A stretch of DNA of 46,474 nucleotides, from assembly GCA_025930755.1 (NCBI GenBank), contig JAICOJ010000018.1:1-46474 (forward strand), written 5' to 3'. Source of the stretch: Gemmatimonadaceae bacterium. Its GTDB lineage: Bacteria > Gemmatimonadota > Gemmatimonadetes > Gemmatimonadales > Gemmatimonadaceae. Positions 23,874 through 32,991 of the stretch are shown piece by piece (the stretch's first letter is position 1; each line of letters starts with the position of its first letter). The position numbers were made by a program, and so were the translations under genes. A model generated the notes under the pieces. That model saw only the letters and a list, made by a program, of their open reading frames with translations, ran no database searches and was not told the origin of the DNA.

Positions 23874-25781
23874 ATGTGCGGAATCGCAGGACGCTACGCA
23901 CGGCACCCGATGTCGGCACCGGCAGTCGACGCTCTGTCGGCGCGCATCCAGTCCGCGCTACACTCGCGCGGACCCGATGGCGGCGCGGCGCATTACGATG
24001 AGGATGTCCTGCTGATCCATCGGCGGCTCTCGATCATCGATTTGAGTGCCGCGGGGGCGCAACCACTCTGGAACGAAACGCGTGACGTATGTGTGCTCGT
24101 CAACGGCGAGATCTACAACTACCAGGATCTTCGGCATTCTCTTCACGCGCGAGGACACCGCTTCCGGAGCCAGTCGGATTCTGAAGTGTTGGTGCACCTG
24201 TACGAAGACGGGGGGATCGACGGATGCTGTCGCGCGATCCATGGCATGTTCGCGTTTGCGCTGTGGGATGCTCGTACCCGTGATCTCTACCTGGTCCGCG
24301 ACCGGGTGGGGATCAAGCCGCTCGTCTTCGCCGAGCACGAGGGTGGATTCACCTTCGCATCGAACCTGCACGGCCTCCTCGCCGATGAATGCGTCCCGGC
24401 CGCCCTGAATCCCGAAGCCCTGCTGAGCGTCCTTCGATGGGGATTTGTCCCGACGCCGTGGTCCGCGATAGCGGCGGCACGCCATCTCGTTCCGGGAACG
24501 TGGGTGCGGGTCCGCGGCGGCCGAGTGGTCGAGGAGCGCCGATGGTGGACTGACGAGCCCCCCGCCGCGCTCGTGGGAGACGCGGAGGTCCGCGACGCGA
24601 TTCGCCGAGCGGTGAAATCACACCTCGTGGCGGATGTGCCGGTGGCGACGCTGCTTTCCGGTGGTGTCGATTCTGGCCTTGTCAGTCTCCTCGCGGCGTC
24701 CGAAAGCGGCGAGGGTGAGCTCCGCGGGTTCACGGTGAGTCACCGGGGGCACGCGGAGGACGAGTGGGCGGATGCGCACGCGATGGCCCATCATGCGGGA
24801 ATACAGTTACGAGAAGTCCCGCTCGGCGGCGGTGGGCTGACCGAGGAAGTCTTCGAGTCCGTCGTCGGCGCGATGGATGAGCCGCTCGCGACCTCGAGCA
24901 TGGTCGGGCTGTGGGAGCTGTTCCGCGCCATCGCTCCCGACCGTCGTGTCGTGCTCAGCGGCGACGGCGGCGACGAGCTGTTTGGCGGCTACGATTGGCA
25001 CCTGTCGATGCCCGGCCGACCGCGGTGGGCCGACGGTCCCCTTTTTCGAGTCGCTGCTCCTCTGCTGGCGCGGGGCCGTGCCCTCCCGGGACGGTTCGGC
25101 TCCGTCGGCCGCCTCGCCGCACTCACTCGCCGACACCCGGCGTCGATTTATCTGGATCGCCTGCGCCTCCTCGATGTCACCGAGCTCGAGGCGGTTGGAC
25201 TCGCACCTAACGACGCGGAGCCGCTCGAGGCTGTTGCCCGCACCGCGTGGGACCGCTTCGCGCCACGGGGTCTCCTCGAGCAGATGCTCGCCGTCGACCG
25301 CGCGACGGCCCTGGTCGACGAGATGCTCGCCAAGGTCGATGCCGCGTCCATGAGTCACTCGGTGGAGGCGCGTGTGCCCTTCCTGGACGACGGTGTCCTC
25401 GCGGCCGCGACCGCGCTCCCATCCGATCGGAAGCGGCAGGGCCCTGTTGGAAAGGTGTGCCTTCGCGAATGGTTGGCCGGCCTGGGCGCAGCGAGCGCGT
25501 CGACACGCCGCAAGACGGGATTCAACTCCCCGGTGGCCGCGTGGCTGGACGGCCCCGCCTCGGGACGCCTCCGGGGCCGCATCGATGACGCGGTGGCCCT
25601 CCTGGGGCTGCGTGGTGCCCCTGCGTCCGCACGGGGCCGCTTCGCCCTGGCGGTGATTGGCGAGTGGGTGAGCCGCGCGCAGGCTGCACGACGTGTCACC
25701 CCACCGCGGCCTAACGACGACTCGTGGCGTGACGGGCCGGGTGCCCGTCGCGCGTTCGTTCCCTCGACGGGCGAGGCATGA
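23874..25781 (+). CDS. asnB: asparagine synthase-type glutamine amidotransferase, copy 1
   Basis: 635 residues. N-terminal class II glutaminase: catalytic Cys2 (MCGIAG), HRRLSIIDLS, NGEIYNY and the D-S-E-V element are intact. The synthetase domain has the PP-loop SGGVDS (262-267) and SGDGGDELFGGYD, and FLDDGVLAAA near the end. It should hydrolyse glutamine and use ATP to convert a carboxylate to an amide. In glycan loci such paralogs (WbpS, WbmE type) are thought to amidate uronic acids. The stop overlaps the next SDR gene (ATGA). The C-terminus beyond about 600 is a poorly conserved basic tail. Two CCTAACG heptamers lie inside. Confidence 0.9.
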   Translation: MCGIAGRYARHPMSAPAVDALSARIQSALHSRGPDGGAAHYDEDVLLIHRRLSIIDLSAAGAQPLWNETRDVCVLVNGEIYNYQDLRHSLHARGHRFRSQSDSEVLVHLYEDGGIDGCCRAIHGMFAFALWDARTRDLYLVRDRVGIKPLVFAEHEGGFTFASNLHGLLADECVPAALNPEALLSVLRWGFVPTPWSAIAAARHLVPGTWVRVRGGRVVEERRWWTDEPPAALVGDAEVRDAIRRAVKSHLVADVPVATLLSGGVDSGLVSLLAASESGEGELRGFTVSHRGHAEDEWADAHAMAHHAGIQLREVPLGGGGLTEEVFESVVGAMDEPLATSSMVGLWELFRAIAPDRRVVLSGDGGDELFGGYDWHLSMPGRPRWADGPLFRVAAPLLARGRALPGRFGSVGRLAALTRRHPASIYLDRLRLLDVTELEAVGLAPNDAEPLEAVARTAWDRFAPRGLLEQMLAVDRATALVDEMLAKVDAASMSHSVEARVPFLDDGVLAAATALPSDRKRQGPVGKVCLREWLAGLGAASASTRRKTGFNSPVAAWLDGPASGRLRGRIDDAVALLGLRGAPASARGRFALAVIGEWVSRAQAARRVTPPRPNDDSWRDGPGARRAFVPSTGEA

Positions 25782-26770
25782 TTCGCAACCTCATCACCGG
25801 TGGCGCCGGGTTCATCGGGAGCCACCTGGCGGAACACCTTCTCGACAATGGCGAGGAGGTGCTCGTGTGGGACAATCTCTCGACCGGGCGCATGTCCAAC
25901 CTCCAACGCTGTGTGGGCCGACCGGGCTTTCGATACATCATCAGTGACTTCACGGAAGACCCATCCTTCCCGCGGATGGCGGAGCAAGTGGATGTCATCT
26001 TTCACCTTGCTGCGGCGGTCGGCGTTCAGCTCATCGTAAACGATCCCGTGCGCACGCTCGAAACCAACATCCTCGGAACCGAGGTCGCGTTGCGAGCCGC
26101 AGCCAAGTACGGCAAGCGCATTTTCGTGGCGTCGACGAGCGAAGTATACGGAAAGGGAACGCGCATTCCGTTCAGCGAGGACGATGATGTGCTGTACGGA
26201 CCCACCACCAAGCGGCGGTGGAATTACGCCATCTCGAAGGCGGTCGACGAATTCCTGCTGCTGGCCTACGCGGAATCACACGGGCTGCCTGGGGTAGTCG
26301 GCCGGCTCTTCAACACCGTCGGGCCGCGGCAGGTGCCGCACTACGGCATGGTGATCCCGCGGTTCATCGAGCAGGCACGGACGGGAGCCGAAATGACCGT
26401 GTACGGCGACGGGACACAGCGGCGATGCTTTGGCCATGTGCGGGACGTGGTGCCGGCAATCCACAAGCTGGTGCATTGCGATGACGCCATCGGCCATGTG
26501 GTGAACCTCGGGTCCAATCAGGAGATCACGATACTGGAGCTCGCCATCAAGATCCGCGACCGCCTGCAGTCGGATTCGGAAATTCGCTTCGTTCCCTACG
26601 AGATCGCGTATCGCCCTGGCTTCGAAGACATGGAGCGGCGCGTGCCGGACCTCACGAAGGCTGAACGGCTCATCGCCTACCGACCTTCCCGGACCCTGGA
26701 TATCGCCCTCGATGACATTCTGGCGGACGGCGCCGCGGCGCCCGGCGCGGTGATGGGAAACTCGCGCTGA
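25778..26770 (+). CDS. extended SDR NAD-dependent epimerase/dehydratase
   Basis: 330 residues. NAD motif GGAGFIGSH (8-16), ASTSEVYGKG, catalytic Y150-x3-K154 in WNYAISK, RLFNTVGPRQVPHYGMVIPR and YGDGTQRRCFGHVRD. The overall pattern is closest to the UDP-glucuronate decarboxylase / GDP-mannose 4,6-dehydratase-like group. The exact reaction (4-epimerisation, decarboxylation to xylose or dehydration) cannot be settled by eye. ATG 25778 overlaps the previous stop by 4 nt, and the stop TGA shares one base with the ATG of the second asparagine-synthase gene. It is therefore wedged in translational coupling between two amidotransferases. Confidence 0.8.
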   Translation: MIRNLITGGAGFIGSHLAEHLLDNGEEVLVWDNLSTGRMSNLQRCVGRPGFRYIISDFTEDPSFPRMAEQVDVIFHLAAAVGVQLIVNDPVRTLETNILGTEVALRAAAKYGKRIFVASTSEVYGKGTRIPFSEDDDVLYGPTTKRRWNYAISKAVDEFLLLAYAESHGLPGVVGRLFNTVGPRQVPHYGMVIPRFIEQARTGAEMTVYGDGTQRRCFGHVRDVVPAIHKLVHCDDAIGHVVNLGSNQEITILELAIKIRDRLQSDSEIRFVPYEIAYRPGFEDMERRVPDLTKAERLIAYRPSRTLDIALDDILADGAAAPGAVMGNSR

Positions 26771-28689
26771 TGTGCGGAATCCTCGGGGCCGTGTACCTCG
26801 GCCGCGATCTGAGCCTCGACCACATCGAGCGCGGCCGGGATGCGCTCCGCCACCGTGGGCCTAACGGTGCTGGCCTGTGGCGCGACGACCTCGTCGACAC
26901 GGACGGGGACGTGGTGCTTGCCCATCGGCGACTCAGCATCCTCGACCTGTCGGAGCGCGCCGACCAGCCCTTGCTTCTGGGAGCCGCCGGGGGTGCCCGG
27001 CCCGCGGTCATGCGCGAGGCCGGGGGCGCTGAGTTCGCTCTCCTGTTCAACGGCGAGATCTACAACTACGTCGAGCTCCGCGAGGAGCTGCGTGCGCGGG
27101 GCCACGACTTTCGCTCCACGGGGGATACCGAAGTCCTCCTGCGTGCCTTCGCTGAGTGGGGTCCGTCCTGCGTCGACCGGCTGAACGGGATGTTCGCGTT
27201 CGCGGTCTGGGACCGTGCACGGCAAGCGCTGTTCTGCGCCCGTGATCGCTTCGGCGAAAAGCCGTTCTACTACACCCTCGACCCCACCGCCCGTCGCTTC
27301 GCCTTCGCGTCAGAGGCGAAAGGACTCATCGCTGCGGGCCTCCAAACCGCCGACCTCGATCCGCGAGCCGTGTATCGGTACTTCCGCTTCGGTGACCAGG
27401 CGGGAGCGGAAGCCACGATCTGGCGCGGGATCCGACGGCTCCCTCCTGGCCATACCCTGACGGTCAAGGTGGAACGCGAGAGACTCGACCTCCAGATCCG
27501 TCGCTATTGGAATATTGACGTCGAGCCGCAGCTCGAGATATCGGAGGCGGACGCGACGGATGAATTCGCCGAGCTATTCGCGGACAGCGTTCGCATTCGT
27601 CTTCGCTCGGACGTTCCGATCGGAACGAGCCTTTCGGGAGGGCTCGACTCGACGAGTGTTCTGTGCGAGGTGAAGCGGTTGGGCGCGGCGGGAGGGCAGC
27701 GGGCGTTTACGGCGCGGATGGATGATCCGCGCCTCGACGAAGGGAAATATGTCGAGCTCGTGCTGAAGCAGACCGGTGTGCCAGGCGTGGATGTCCGCCC
27801 GACGGCTCGTCGGCTGCTCGATGAGTTCGACCGCCTGTACTTTCATCAGGAGGAGCCGTTCCCTTCGACGAGCTTGTTCGCGTCGTATCTCGTGCACGAG
27901 GCAGCGAGCGCCAGCGGCGTCGTCGTCATGCTGGACGGGCAGGGGGCCGACGAATATCTCGCGGGATATGCGCATTACCCCGCCGTCGTGCTCGCCGATC
28001 TCGCGCGCCGGGCGTCCGTTGGCCGATGGTGGCGAGAGCGGCGCGCACTCCGGGAACGCACGGGCACGGATCCCGTGCCACCGCGGGCATTCGTGCACTA
28101 CCTGCTGCACGGGATCCACGGGGACGCTACTCTGGCCGTTGACTCCGACTTCGCGGCGCCCTTCATCCGCGGCGACGTCCACGAGGCGTTTCGTGCCGAG
28201 CAGCCGCGCACCATTCCTCGTGGGCGCGACGCTCTCAAGACGCGGCTCTATGCGGATCTCATGTTGGGCCACTTGCAGGAGCTGTTGCGATATACCGATC
28301 GCAACGCGATGTCGGTCTCCGTCGAGGTTCGGCTGCCGTTTCTCGACCATCGACTGGTCGAGCTGTGCATGCGCCTTCCGACGCCATATCTTTTCCGCGA
28401 CGGGACCAGCAAACGGATTCTTCGACGCGCGATGCGCGGCACCGTTCCGAGCGCCATTCTCGACCGCACGGACAAGATCGGGTTCGCTACGCCGTGGACC
28501 GCCTGGTGGGGCGAGGCTTTGCAGGGCGAGCTCGCGGCGCGCCTCCGAGATGCCGAGGCGGAGCTGTCCGACCTCGTGCGACCGGGTACGGTACCTCCCG
28601 GGAGTAGCGCGGCCCTTGGACTCATGTCGCTTGCGGCGAGCCGTCGGCAGCTTCGCGCACTTCAGGGTACCCGCGCCGCCGCGGCGTGA
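26770..28689 (+). CDS. asnB: asparagine synthase-type glutamine amidotransferase, copy 2
   Basis: 639 residues. Catalytic Cys2 (MCGILG), HRGPNGAG, HRRLSILDLS, NGEIYNYVELR and GDTEVLL make a complete glutaminase. PP-loop SGGLDS (289-294), GQGADEYLAGY, and TDRNAMSVSVEVRLPFLDH with KIGFATP complete the synthetase. The insert between the glutaminase His/Arg motif and NGEIYNY is longer than in the other copies (LLLGAAGGARPAVMREAGG). The start shares a base with the preceding SDR stop, and the stop overlaps the next gene as GTGA. Likely role: ATP- and glutamine-dependent amidation of a uronate or nucleotide-uronate. Confidence 0.9.
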   Translation: MCGILGAVYLGRDLSLDHIERGRDALRHRGPNGAGLWRDDLVDTDGDVVLAHRRLSILDLSERADQPLLLGAAGGARPAVMREAGGAEFALLFNGEIYNYVELREELRARGHDFRSTGDTEVLLRAFAEWGPSCVDRLNGMFAFAVWDRARQALFCARDRFGEKPFYYTLDPTARRFAFASEAKGLIAAGLQTADLDPRAVYRYFRFGDQAGAEATIWRGIRRLPPGHTLTVKVERERLDLQIRRYWNIDVEPQLEISEADATDEFAELFADSVRIRLRSDVPIGTSLSGGLDSTSVLCEVKRLGAAGGQRAFTARMDDPRLDEGKYVELVLKQTGVPGVDVRPTARRLLDEFDRLYFHQEEPFPSTSLFASYLVHEAASASGVVVMLDGQGADEYLAGYAHYPAVVLADLARRASVGRWWRERRALRERTGTDPVPPRAFVHYLLHGIHGDATLAVDSDFAAPFIRGDVHEAFRAEQPRTIPRGRDALKTRLYADLMLGHLQELLRYTDRNAMSVSVEVRLPFLDHRLVELCMRLPTPYLFRDGTSKRILRRAMRGTVPSAILDRTDKIGFATPWTAWWGEALQGELAARLRDAEAELSDLVRPGTVPPGSSAALGLMSLAASRRQLRALQGTRAAAA

Positions 28690-30047
28690 CGACGCCAACA
28701 CTCCGCTACGAACAACACGAGCCGCTCGCGCACGCCACCGCGTCGGGTCGGCCGTACGCGCTCGTCCATCTCGTCGCTCAGGAGATGCACAAGGGTTTGA
28801 TCGAGACCCAGGTGCTGGATCACATGGAATCTCAGGCGATGCAACGGGGCCCGCATCCCCCCCGGCGTGTTGCGGTCGCCTTCCTCGAACCGGTTCGTGT
28901 CGCGCTTCGACGGACGACACGTCATCGCCTTCAGAGCCTGCGCCGTCGTGCGCCTCACGTCCACGTGACGGTGCTGCCCTACGTGAGCCGCGTCGGACTA
29001 CGTGCCAATGCGCGCGTCCTCTCGATTCCCCTTCGCATGTCTCATCGCGGCCGACCGACCGTGTTTCATTGTCGGTCGGAAATCGCTGTGCGGTGGGCGG
29101 CCGCCTTCCGGGAGTGGATCCCATCTGCGGCGATCGTCGCTGATTTTCGCGGCGTGTGGCCGGAGGAGTACCTTCATGCACAAGGGATCGACGCGCTCGA
29201 CCAGGCGAATGAGCCAACGCGGTTGGCCTACGAGCGAGCGGTGTCCGATGTGAAGTACGCTCTGAGCGTGGCGGACGGTATTCTCACCGTCTCGACCGGC
29301 CTTCGCGACTGGCTCGGACGGTACGGGTCACGAGGCGAATTGACCACCGTCGTTCCGACGTGCGTATCAGCGCTCACGTTTGCCGAGACGGATCGACGCG
29401 CGGTTCGCGATCGCCTCGGCGTCTCCGGGAAGGTGGTGCTGGCGTACGCGGGGACCGTAACGAGGTATCAGCATCTGCGCGAGGGGTTTGCGGCGTTCGC
29501 GCGCATCGCGCTGGAGCAGCTCCGGGACGACCGCATCCACGTGTTGTGCGTCACGCCGGATGTGGACGCCATGCGGCGAGTCCTAACCGAGGTCGGCGTG
29601 CCGGCGCAAGCGGCAACAGTCGTGAGCGTTCCCCAGGAGGGCGTCGCCGCGTATCTCTCGGCGGCGGACGCCGGTTTTCTCCTGCGGGCCGACAGCGTAG
29701 TGAATCGTGTGAGCGTTCCGGTCAAGCTGGGTGAGTATCTCGCCGCTGGCGTGCCGGTCGTTATCTCGCGGGTTGACGGCTGGCTGCATGAAACGATTGC
29801 GACGGCTTCGGCCGGCTGGAGCATCGATTGGTTCGGCCTCGGCGATGCGGAGCGACGTCGTGTCGTCGCTGACGTTCTGCGCGATCTGACTACCGGCCCC
29901 TCCCGCCGTGAGTCCGCGCTGGCGCTCTGCCGAACCCACTTTCTCTGGTCGGCCCACACACGGCTCGTTAGGGGCGCCTACCAGGCGGCGCTGACTCGCG
30001 CAGAGGCGCGGTCGCACACCGCCGTCGAGGGGGTACCCACGGCGTGA
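28686..30047 (+). CDS. GT-B glycosyltransferase, GT4-like
   Basis: 453 residues from GTG 28686 (GTGA overlap). There is an N-terminal Rossmann-like half, then SVADGILTVSTGLRDWLGRY, a donor-domain start VVLAYAGTVTRYQHL and VPQEGVAAYLSAADAGFLLR, PVKLGEYLAAGVPVVIS. This is the arrangement seen in GT4 relatives such as WbuB, with a glutamate in LGEYLAAGVP in place of the classical E-x7-E pair. The protein may act on lipid-linked intermediates at the inner membrane. The stop overlaps the WbpB-like gene. Sugar specificity is unknown. Confidence 0.78.
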   Translation: MTTPTLRYEQHEPLAHATASGRPYALVHLVAQEMHKGLIETQVLDHMESQAMQRGPHPPRRVAVAFLEPVRVALRRTTRHRLQSLRRRAPHVHVTVLPYVSRVGLRANARVLSIPLRMSHRGRPTVFHCRSEIAVRWAAAFREWIPSAAIVADFRGVWPEEYLHAQGIDALDQANEPTRLAYERAVSDVKYALSVADGILTVSTGLRDWLGRYGSRGELTTVVPTCVSALTFAETDRRAVRDRLGVSGKVVLAYAGTVTRYQHLREGFAAFARIALEQLRDDRIHVLCVTPDVDAMRRVLTEVGVPAQAATVVSVPQEGVAAYLSAADAGFLLRADSVVNRVSVPVKLGEYLAAGVPVVISRVDGWLHETIATASAGWSIDWFGLGDAERRRVVADVLRDLTTGPSRRESALALCRTHFLWSAHTRLVRGAYQAALTRAEARSHTAVEGVPTA

Positions 30048-31114
30048 AGCCGCCGTTTCGTGTCGTGCTCGTCGGGTGCGGCCGCATCAGCGAACGGCAT
30101 TTCGACGCCATCGCCGACCGCCCCGAGTTCCGGCTGGTGGGGGTGGCGGACGAGGTGCCCGACCGCGCGCGCAGCGCCGGTGAGCGGCTCGGGATACCGG
30201 CGTTCACGAGCTACGCGGCGATGCTCGCCGAGACCGAGGCGGAGGTCGCGGTGGTCTGTACGCCGAGCGGACTGCACCCGAAGCATGGCATCATGGCGGC
30301 GGAGCGCGGTCTGCACGTGGTCGTGGAGAAGCCGATGGCCACGCGCCTCGAGGAAGCGGACGCGCTCGTTCGCGCGTGCGATGAGCACGGCGTGCATTTG
30401 TTCGTCGTGAAACAGAACCGCCTCAATCCAGGGATCCAGCTCCTCAAGCGCGCGCTCGATCGCGGACGGTTTGGGCGGGTCTTCCTGGCCAACACGACGG
30501 TCCGGTGGAATCGCCCGCAGAGCTACTATGCGGCAGCGCCGTGGCGAGGTACGTGGGAGTTCGATGGCGGCGCGTTCATGAACCAGGCGAGCCACTATGT
30601 CGACATGATTCAGTGGCTCGTGGGGCCGGTCGAGTCGGTGAGCGCGAAGACCGCAACGTTGGCGCGACAGATCGAGAGCGAAGACACGGGTGTCGCGCTG
30701 CTACGGTTTCGCAGTGGCGCCCTTGGTGTCATCGAAGTCACGATGCTCACCTACCCGCGAAATCTGGAAGGTTCGATCACCGTCATCGGTGAGAAAGGTA
30801 CGGTGAAGGTCGGCGGGACTGCCCTCAATCGCATTGAGCACTGGGAGTTCGCGGAGTATGACGACGACGATCGTGAGGCGGAGGCCCTGAAGGCCGCACC
30901 CAATCCGCTCTCGGTATATGGATCGGGCCACCGACCGTACTACGACAATGTCGTTCGCGTGCTTCTCGGCGAGGAATCTCCGGGCACCGATGGACGCGAG
31001 GGTCGCAAATCCCTCGAGCTGCTTCTGGGAATCTACGAGGCGGCACGGACGGGGAGGGAGGTAGCGCTTCCGCTGCGAGGATTTTCCGGGCGCGAGGCCG
31101 CGTCGCGTGAGTGA
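30044..31114 (+). CDS. wbpB: Gfo/Idh/MocA oxidoreductase, WbpB/WlbA-like
   Basis: 356 residues from GTG 30044 (GTGA overlap). Rossmann motif [11 protein letters not shown], and the family's catalytic EKP at 95-97 (VVEKPMA). The segment [13 protein letters not shown] and then [29 protein letters not shown] closely follow the WbpB/WlbA pattern. WbpB oxidises the C3 hydroxyl of UDP-GlcNAc-uronic acid, making the 3-keto intermediate for 3-amination. The WbpA-like dehydrogenase upstream and the WbpD-like acetyltransferase immediately downstream (8-nt overlap) fit the same pathway. The aminotransferase step (WbpE) is not encoded in the window. Confidence 0.88.
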   Translation: MKPPFRVVLVGCGRISERHFDAIADRPEFRLVGVADEVPDRARSAGERLGIPAFTSYAAMLAETEAEVAVVCTPSGLHPKHGIMAAERGLHVVVEKPMATRLEEADALVRACDEHGVHLFVVKQNRLNPGIQLLKRALDRGRFGRVFLANTTVRWNRPQSYYAAAPWRGTWEFDGGAFMNQASHYVDMIQWLVGPVESVSAKTATLARQIESEDTGVALLRFRSGALGVIEVTMLTYPRNLEGSITVIGEKGTVKVGGTALNRIEHWEFAEYDDDDREAEALKAAPNPLSVYGSGHRPYYDNVVRVLLGEESPGTDGREGRKSLELLLGIYEAARTGREVALPLRGFSGREAASRE

Positions 31115-31715
31115 GTCGCGGGAAATGCCGGGTGGCTGGCACGTTCACGAGTCGAGTTACGTGGATGAGGGAGCGACCATCGGACGCGGCACGCGTATAT
31201 GGCACTTCTGCCATGTCAATCGCGGCGCGGTGATCGGGGAGCGCTGCAGCCTGGGCCAGAACGTCGTCGTCATGCCCGGCACGTCACTGGGCAACAACGT
31301 GAAGGTGCAGAACAACGTGAGCATCTACGAGGGCGTCGAATGTGAAGATGATGTCTTCCTGGGCCCGTCAATGGTGTTCACGAACGTGAACAATCCGCGC
31401 AGCCACGTATCGCGGAAAGGGGCGTACCGGAAGACGCTCGTTCGGCGCGGCGCGTCCGTAGGCGCGAATGCGACCATCCTGTGTGGACACGAGCTCGGCG
31501 AGTACGCCTTCGTGGCCGCCGGCGCTGTCGTGACCAGCAACGTACCGGCCTACGCGCTGGTGGCCGGGGTGCCGGCGCGCATCATCGGTTGGATGTGTCA
31601 GTGTGGGGAACGTCTCGCGCTCGGGGCCACCCTCGCCCCTGACGTGGCGATTCGCTGCACGGAATGCGGCACGGCGTACCAGGTCCTGAATGGCCATCTC
31701 GCACGACGCGACTGA
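31107..31715 (+). CDS. wbpD: left-handed beta-helix N-acetyltransferase, WbpD/WlbB-like
   Basis: 202 residues from GTG 31107; ATG 31125 is an alternative. Repeated hexapeptides form a left-handed beta-helix ([46 protein letters not shown]), with [14 protein letters not shown] and the [10 protein letters not shown] end typical of WbpD/WlbB, which N-acetylates the 3-amino group of UDP-GlcNAc3NA uronic acid using acetyl-CoA. A C-terminal extension carries a CQC and a CTEC pair ([17 protein letters not shown]), which may bind zinc. The overlap with wbpB indicates co-translation. Together these support synthesis of a 2,3-diacetamido-uronic acid. Confidence 0.88.
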   Translation: MSESREMPGGWHVHESSYVDEGATIGRGTRIWHFCHVNRGAVIGERCSLGQNVVVMPGTSLGNNVKVQNNVSIYEGVECEDDVFLGPSMVFTNVNNPRSHVSRKGAYRKTLVRRGASVGANATILCGHELGEYAFVAAGAVVTSNVPAYALVAGVPARIIGWMCQCGERLALGATLAPDVAIRCTECGTAYQVLNGHLARRD

Positions 31716-32991
31716 GCGGTCGACCAACAGCCGCGGTCGTGATCGCGGCTCCGCACAGATGGCACGTCGCCTCGCGTTCCTTTGTCACCCGTTCCATCGC
31801 GGTGGCGTCACGCAGTGGATGCGGGATGCAGCCATCGAGTTCGCGGCCCGCGGATGGGCGGTGGATTTCGTTACCGTGGCCCCAAGGGGCCCATTTGTGA
31901 GCGGCGGCAGTCAACCCATGATGGCTCGGTGGGTCCCCTCGTCCGAGAGGCTACGCGTTCATGCCGCGCCGGTCGGATACGAGTTCGAGTTGGGAACAGA
32001 GCGGTACCGCGCATCGGTGTACCGGGTGGGCTTGCTGCGCGCTGTTGGAAAAGGCGTTCCCGTCATCGTGTCGAACGATGCCGCGGCCTGGCGCGGCGCC
32101 GCGCAGATCGCGGGCCGAAATCCGCTCGTCGGAGTGCTTCACGCCGACGAAGACTACTATTACGCCCTTGGCGAACGTCATGCCGATGTCGCGACCGCGC
32201 TCGTGTGTGTGTCCCATCGGATCGCGAACACCGTGCGCGCCCGCCTCGGCAAGCATGCGCCGCAGGTGGCCGTGATTCCGTGCGGCGTTACCCTGGAAGC
32301 AGCGAGAGCGGTTATTGGCAATGCCCTCGACCTGAAGCTCGCCTGGGTGGGACGGATCGAGCAGCGGCAGAAGCGAGTTCTCGATCTCCCCGTTATGCTT
32401 GGCCGCCTGGTCGCCGCTGGGGTACACGCCACGCTCGCGCTCATTGGCGATGGCCCAGACCGCGAGGCCCTGCGGGAAGCACTCGACGCCGAAGGCGTGA
32501 GCTCCCGCGTGCGCTGGCTCGGGTGGTTGCCAGGCCCAGGCGTGCGCGAGGAGCTCGCATCAGCGGATGTCCTGCTGCTGCCGTCGGCGTTCGAGGGTAT
32601 GCCGCTCGTGGTTATGGAAGCGTTGGCGGAAGGCTGCGCGGTCGTGTCGAGTCGCGTGAGCGGGGTCGAGGATCTCGCATCGCACCCACTCGCTGCGAAT
32701 TGTGTCTGGACGCATGCCGCTGGGGATCTCGACGATGCCGTGACCCTCGTGCGTCGCGCGTCAGCCGTGCCACCGAAGCACCGGCGTGCTGCCGCGCGAG
32801 CGCTCGCCGAAGCGGTGTGCTCCCTGCCTGTATGCGTGGACCGCTATGAAGAGCTGCTGTCGACTTTGGCGCCCGTCGCCGGTGATCGGATCAGCGCCGT
32901 CCGCCTGGAGCATTTGATGGCCTCGGCGTTGTCGGTCCCTGTCGCGCTGGCACGTCGGGCGCGCCTGTGGCTAGCGAGAACGAGCGTATGA
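31690..32991 (+). CDS. GT4 family glycosyltransferase
   Basis: 433 residues from ATG 31690, which overlaps the acetyltransferase gene by 26 nt; ATG 31759, just before the conserved [17 protein letters not shown], may be the real start, and neither has a strong ribosome site. The GT-B donor domain shows [29 protein letters not shown] and the E-x7-E signature [23 protein letters not shown] coupling to the next glycosyltransferase. The N-terminal RGGVTQW loop is typical of enzymes acting on membrane-bound acceptors. Confidence 0.85.
   Translation: MAISHDATERSTNSRGRDRGSAQMARRLAFLCHPFHRGGVTQWMRDAAIEFAARGWAVDFVTVAPRGPFVSGGSQPMMARWVPSSERLRVHAAPVGYEFELGTERYRASVYRVGLLRAVGKGVPVIVSNDAAAWRGAAQIAGRNPLVGVLHADEDYYYALGERHADVATALVCVSHRIANTVRARLGKHAPQVAVIPCGVTLEAARAVIGNALDLKLAWVGRIEQRQKRVLDLPVMLGRLVAAGVHATLALIGDGPDREALREALDAEGVSSRVRWLGWLPGPGVREELASADVLLLPSAFEGMPLVVMEALAEGCAVVSSRVSGVEDLASHPLAANCVWTHAAGDLDDAVTLVRRASAVPPKHRRAAARALAEAVCSLPVCVDRYEELLSTLAPVAGDRISAVRLEHLMASALSVPVALARRARLWLARTSV

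Noticed and set aside
23874-25781. AsnB-like genes as lasso-peptide or beta-lactam cyclases
   Set aside because: All four retain the glutaminase Cys2 and are surrounded by glycan genes; no precursor peptide or leader peptidase is seen.
27574-29217. 547-codon minus-strand open frame opposite an AsnB and a glycosyltransferase gene
   Set aside because: Arg/Pro-rich shadow; the plus-strand genes have full family motifs. The same applies to the minus-strand frames at 5481-6383, 15822-16727 and 44366-45700.
31060-31066. GGTAGCG as a second ops-like site
   Set aside because: It lies inside the wbpB coding region and lacks the preceding GC of the ops core; the setting gives no reason for a pause site.
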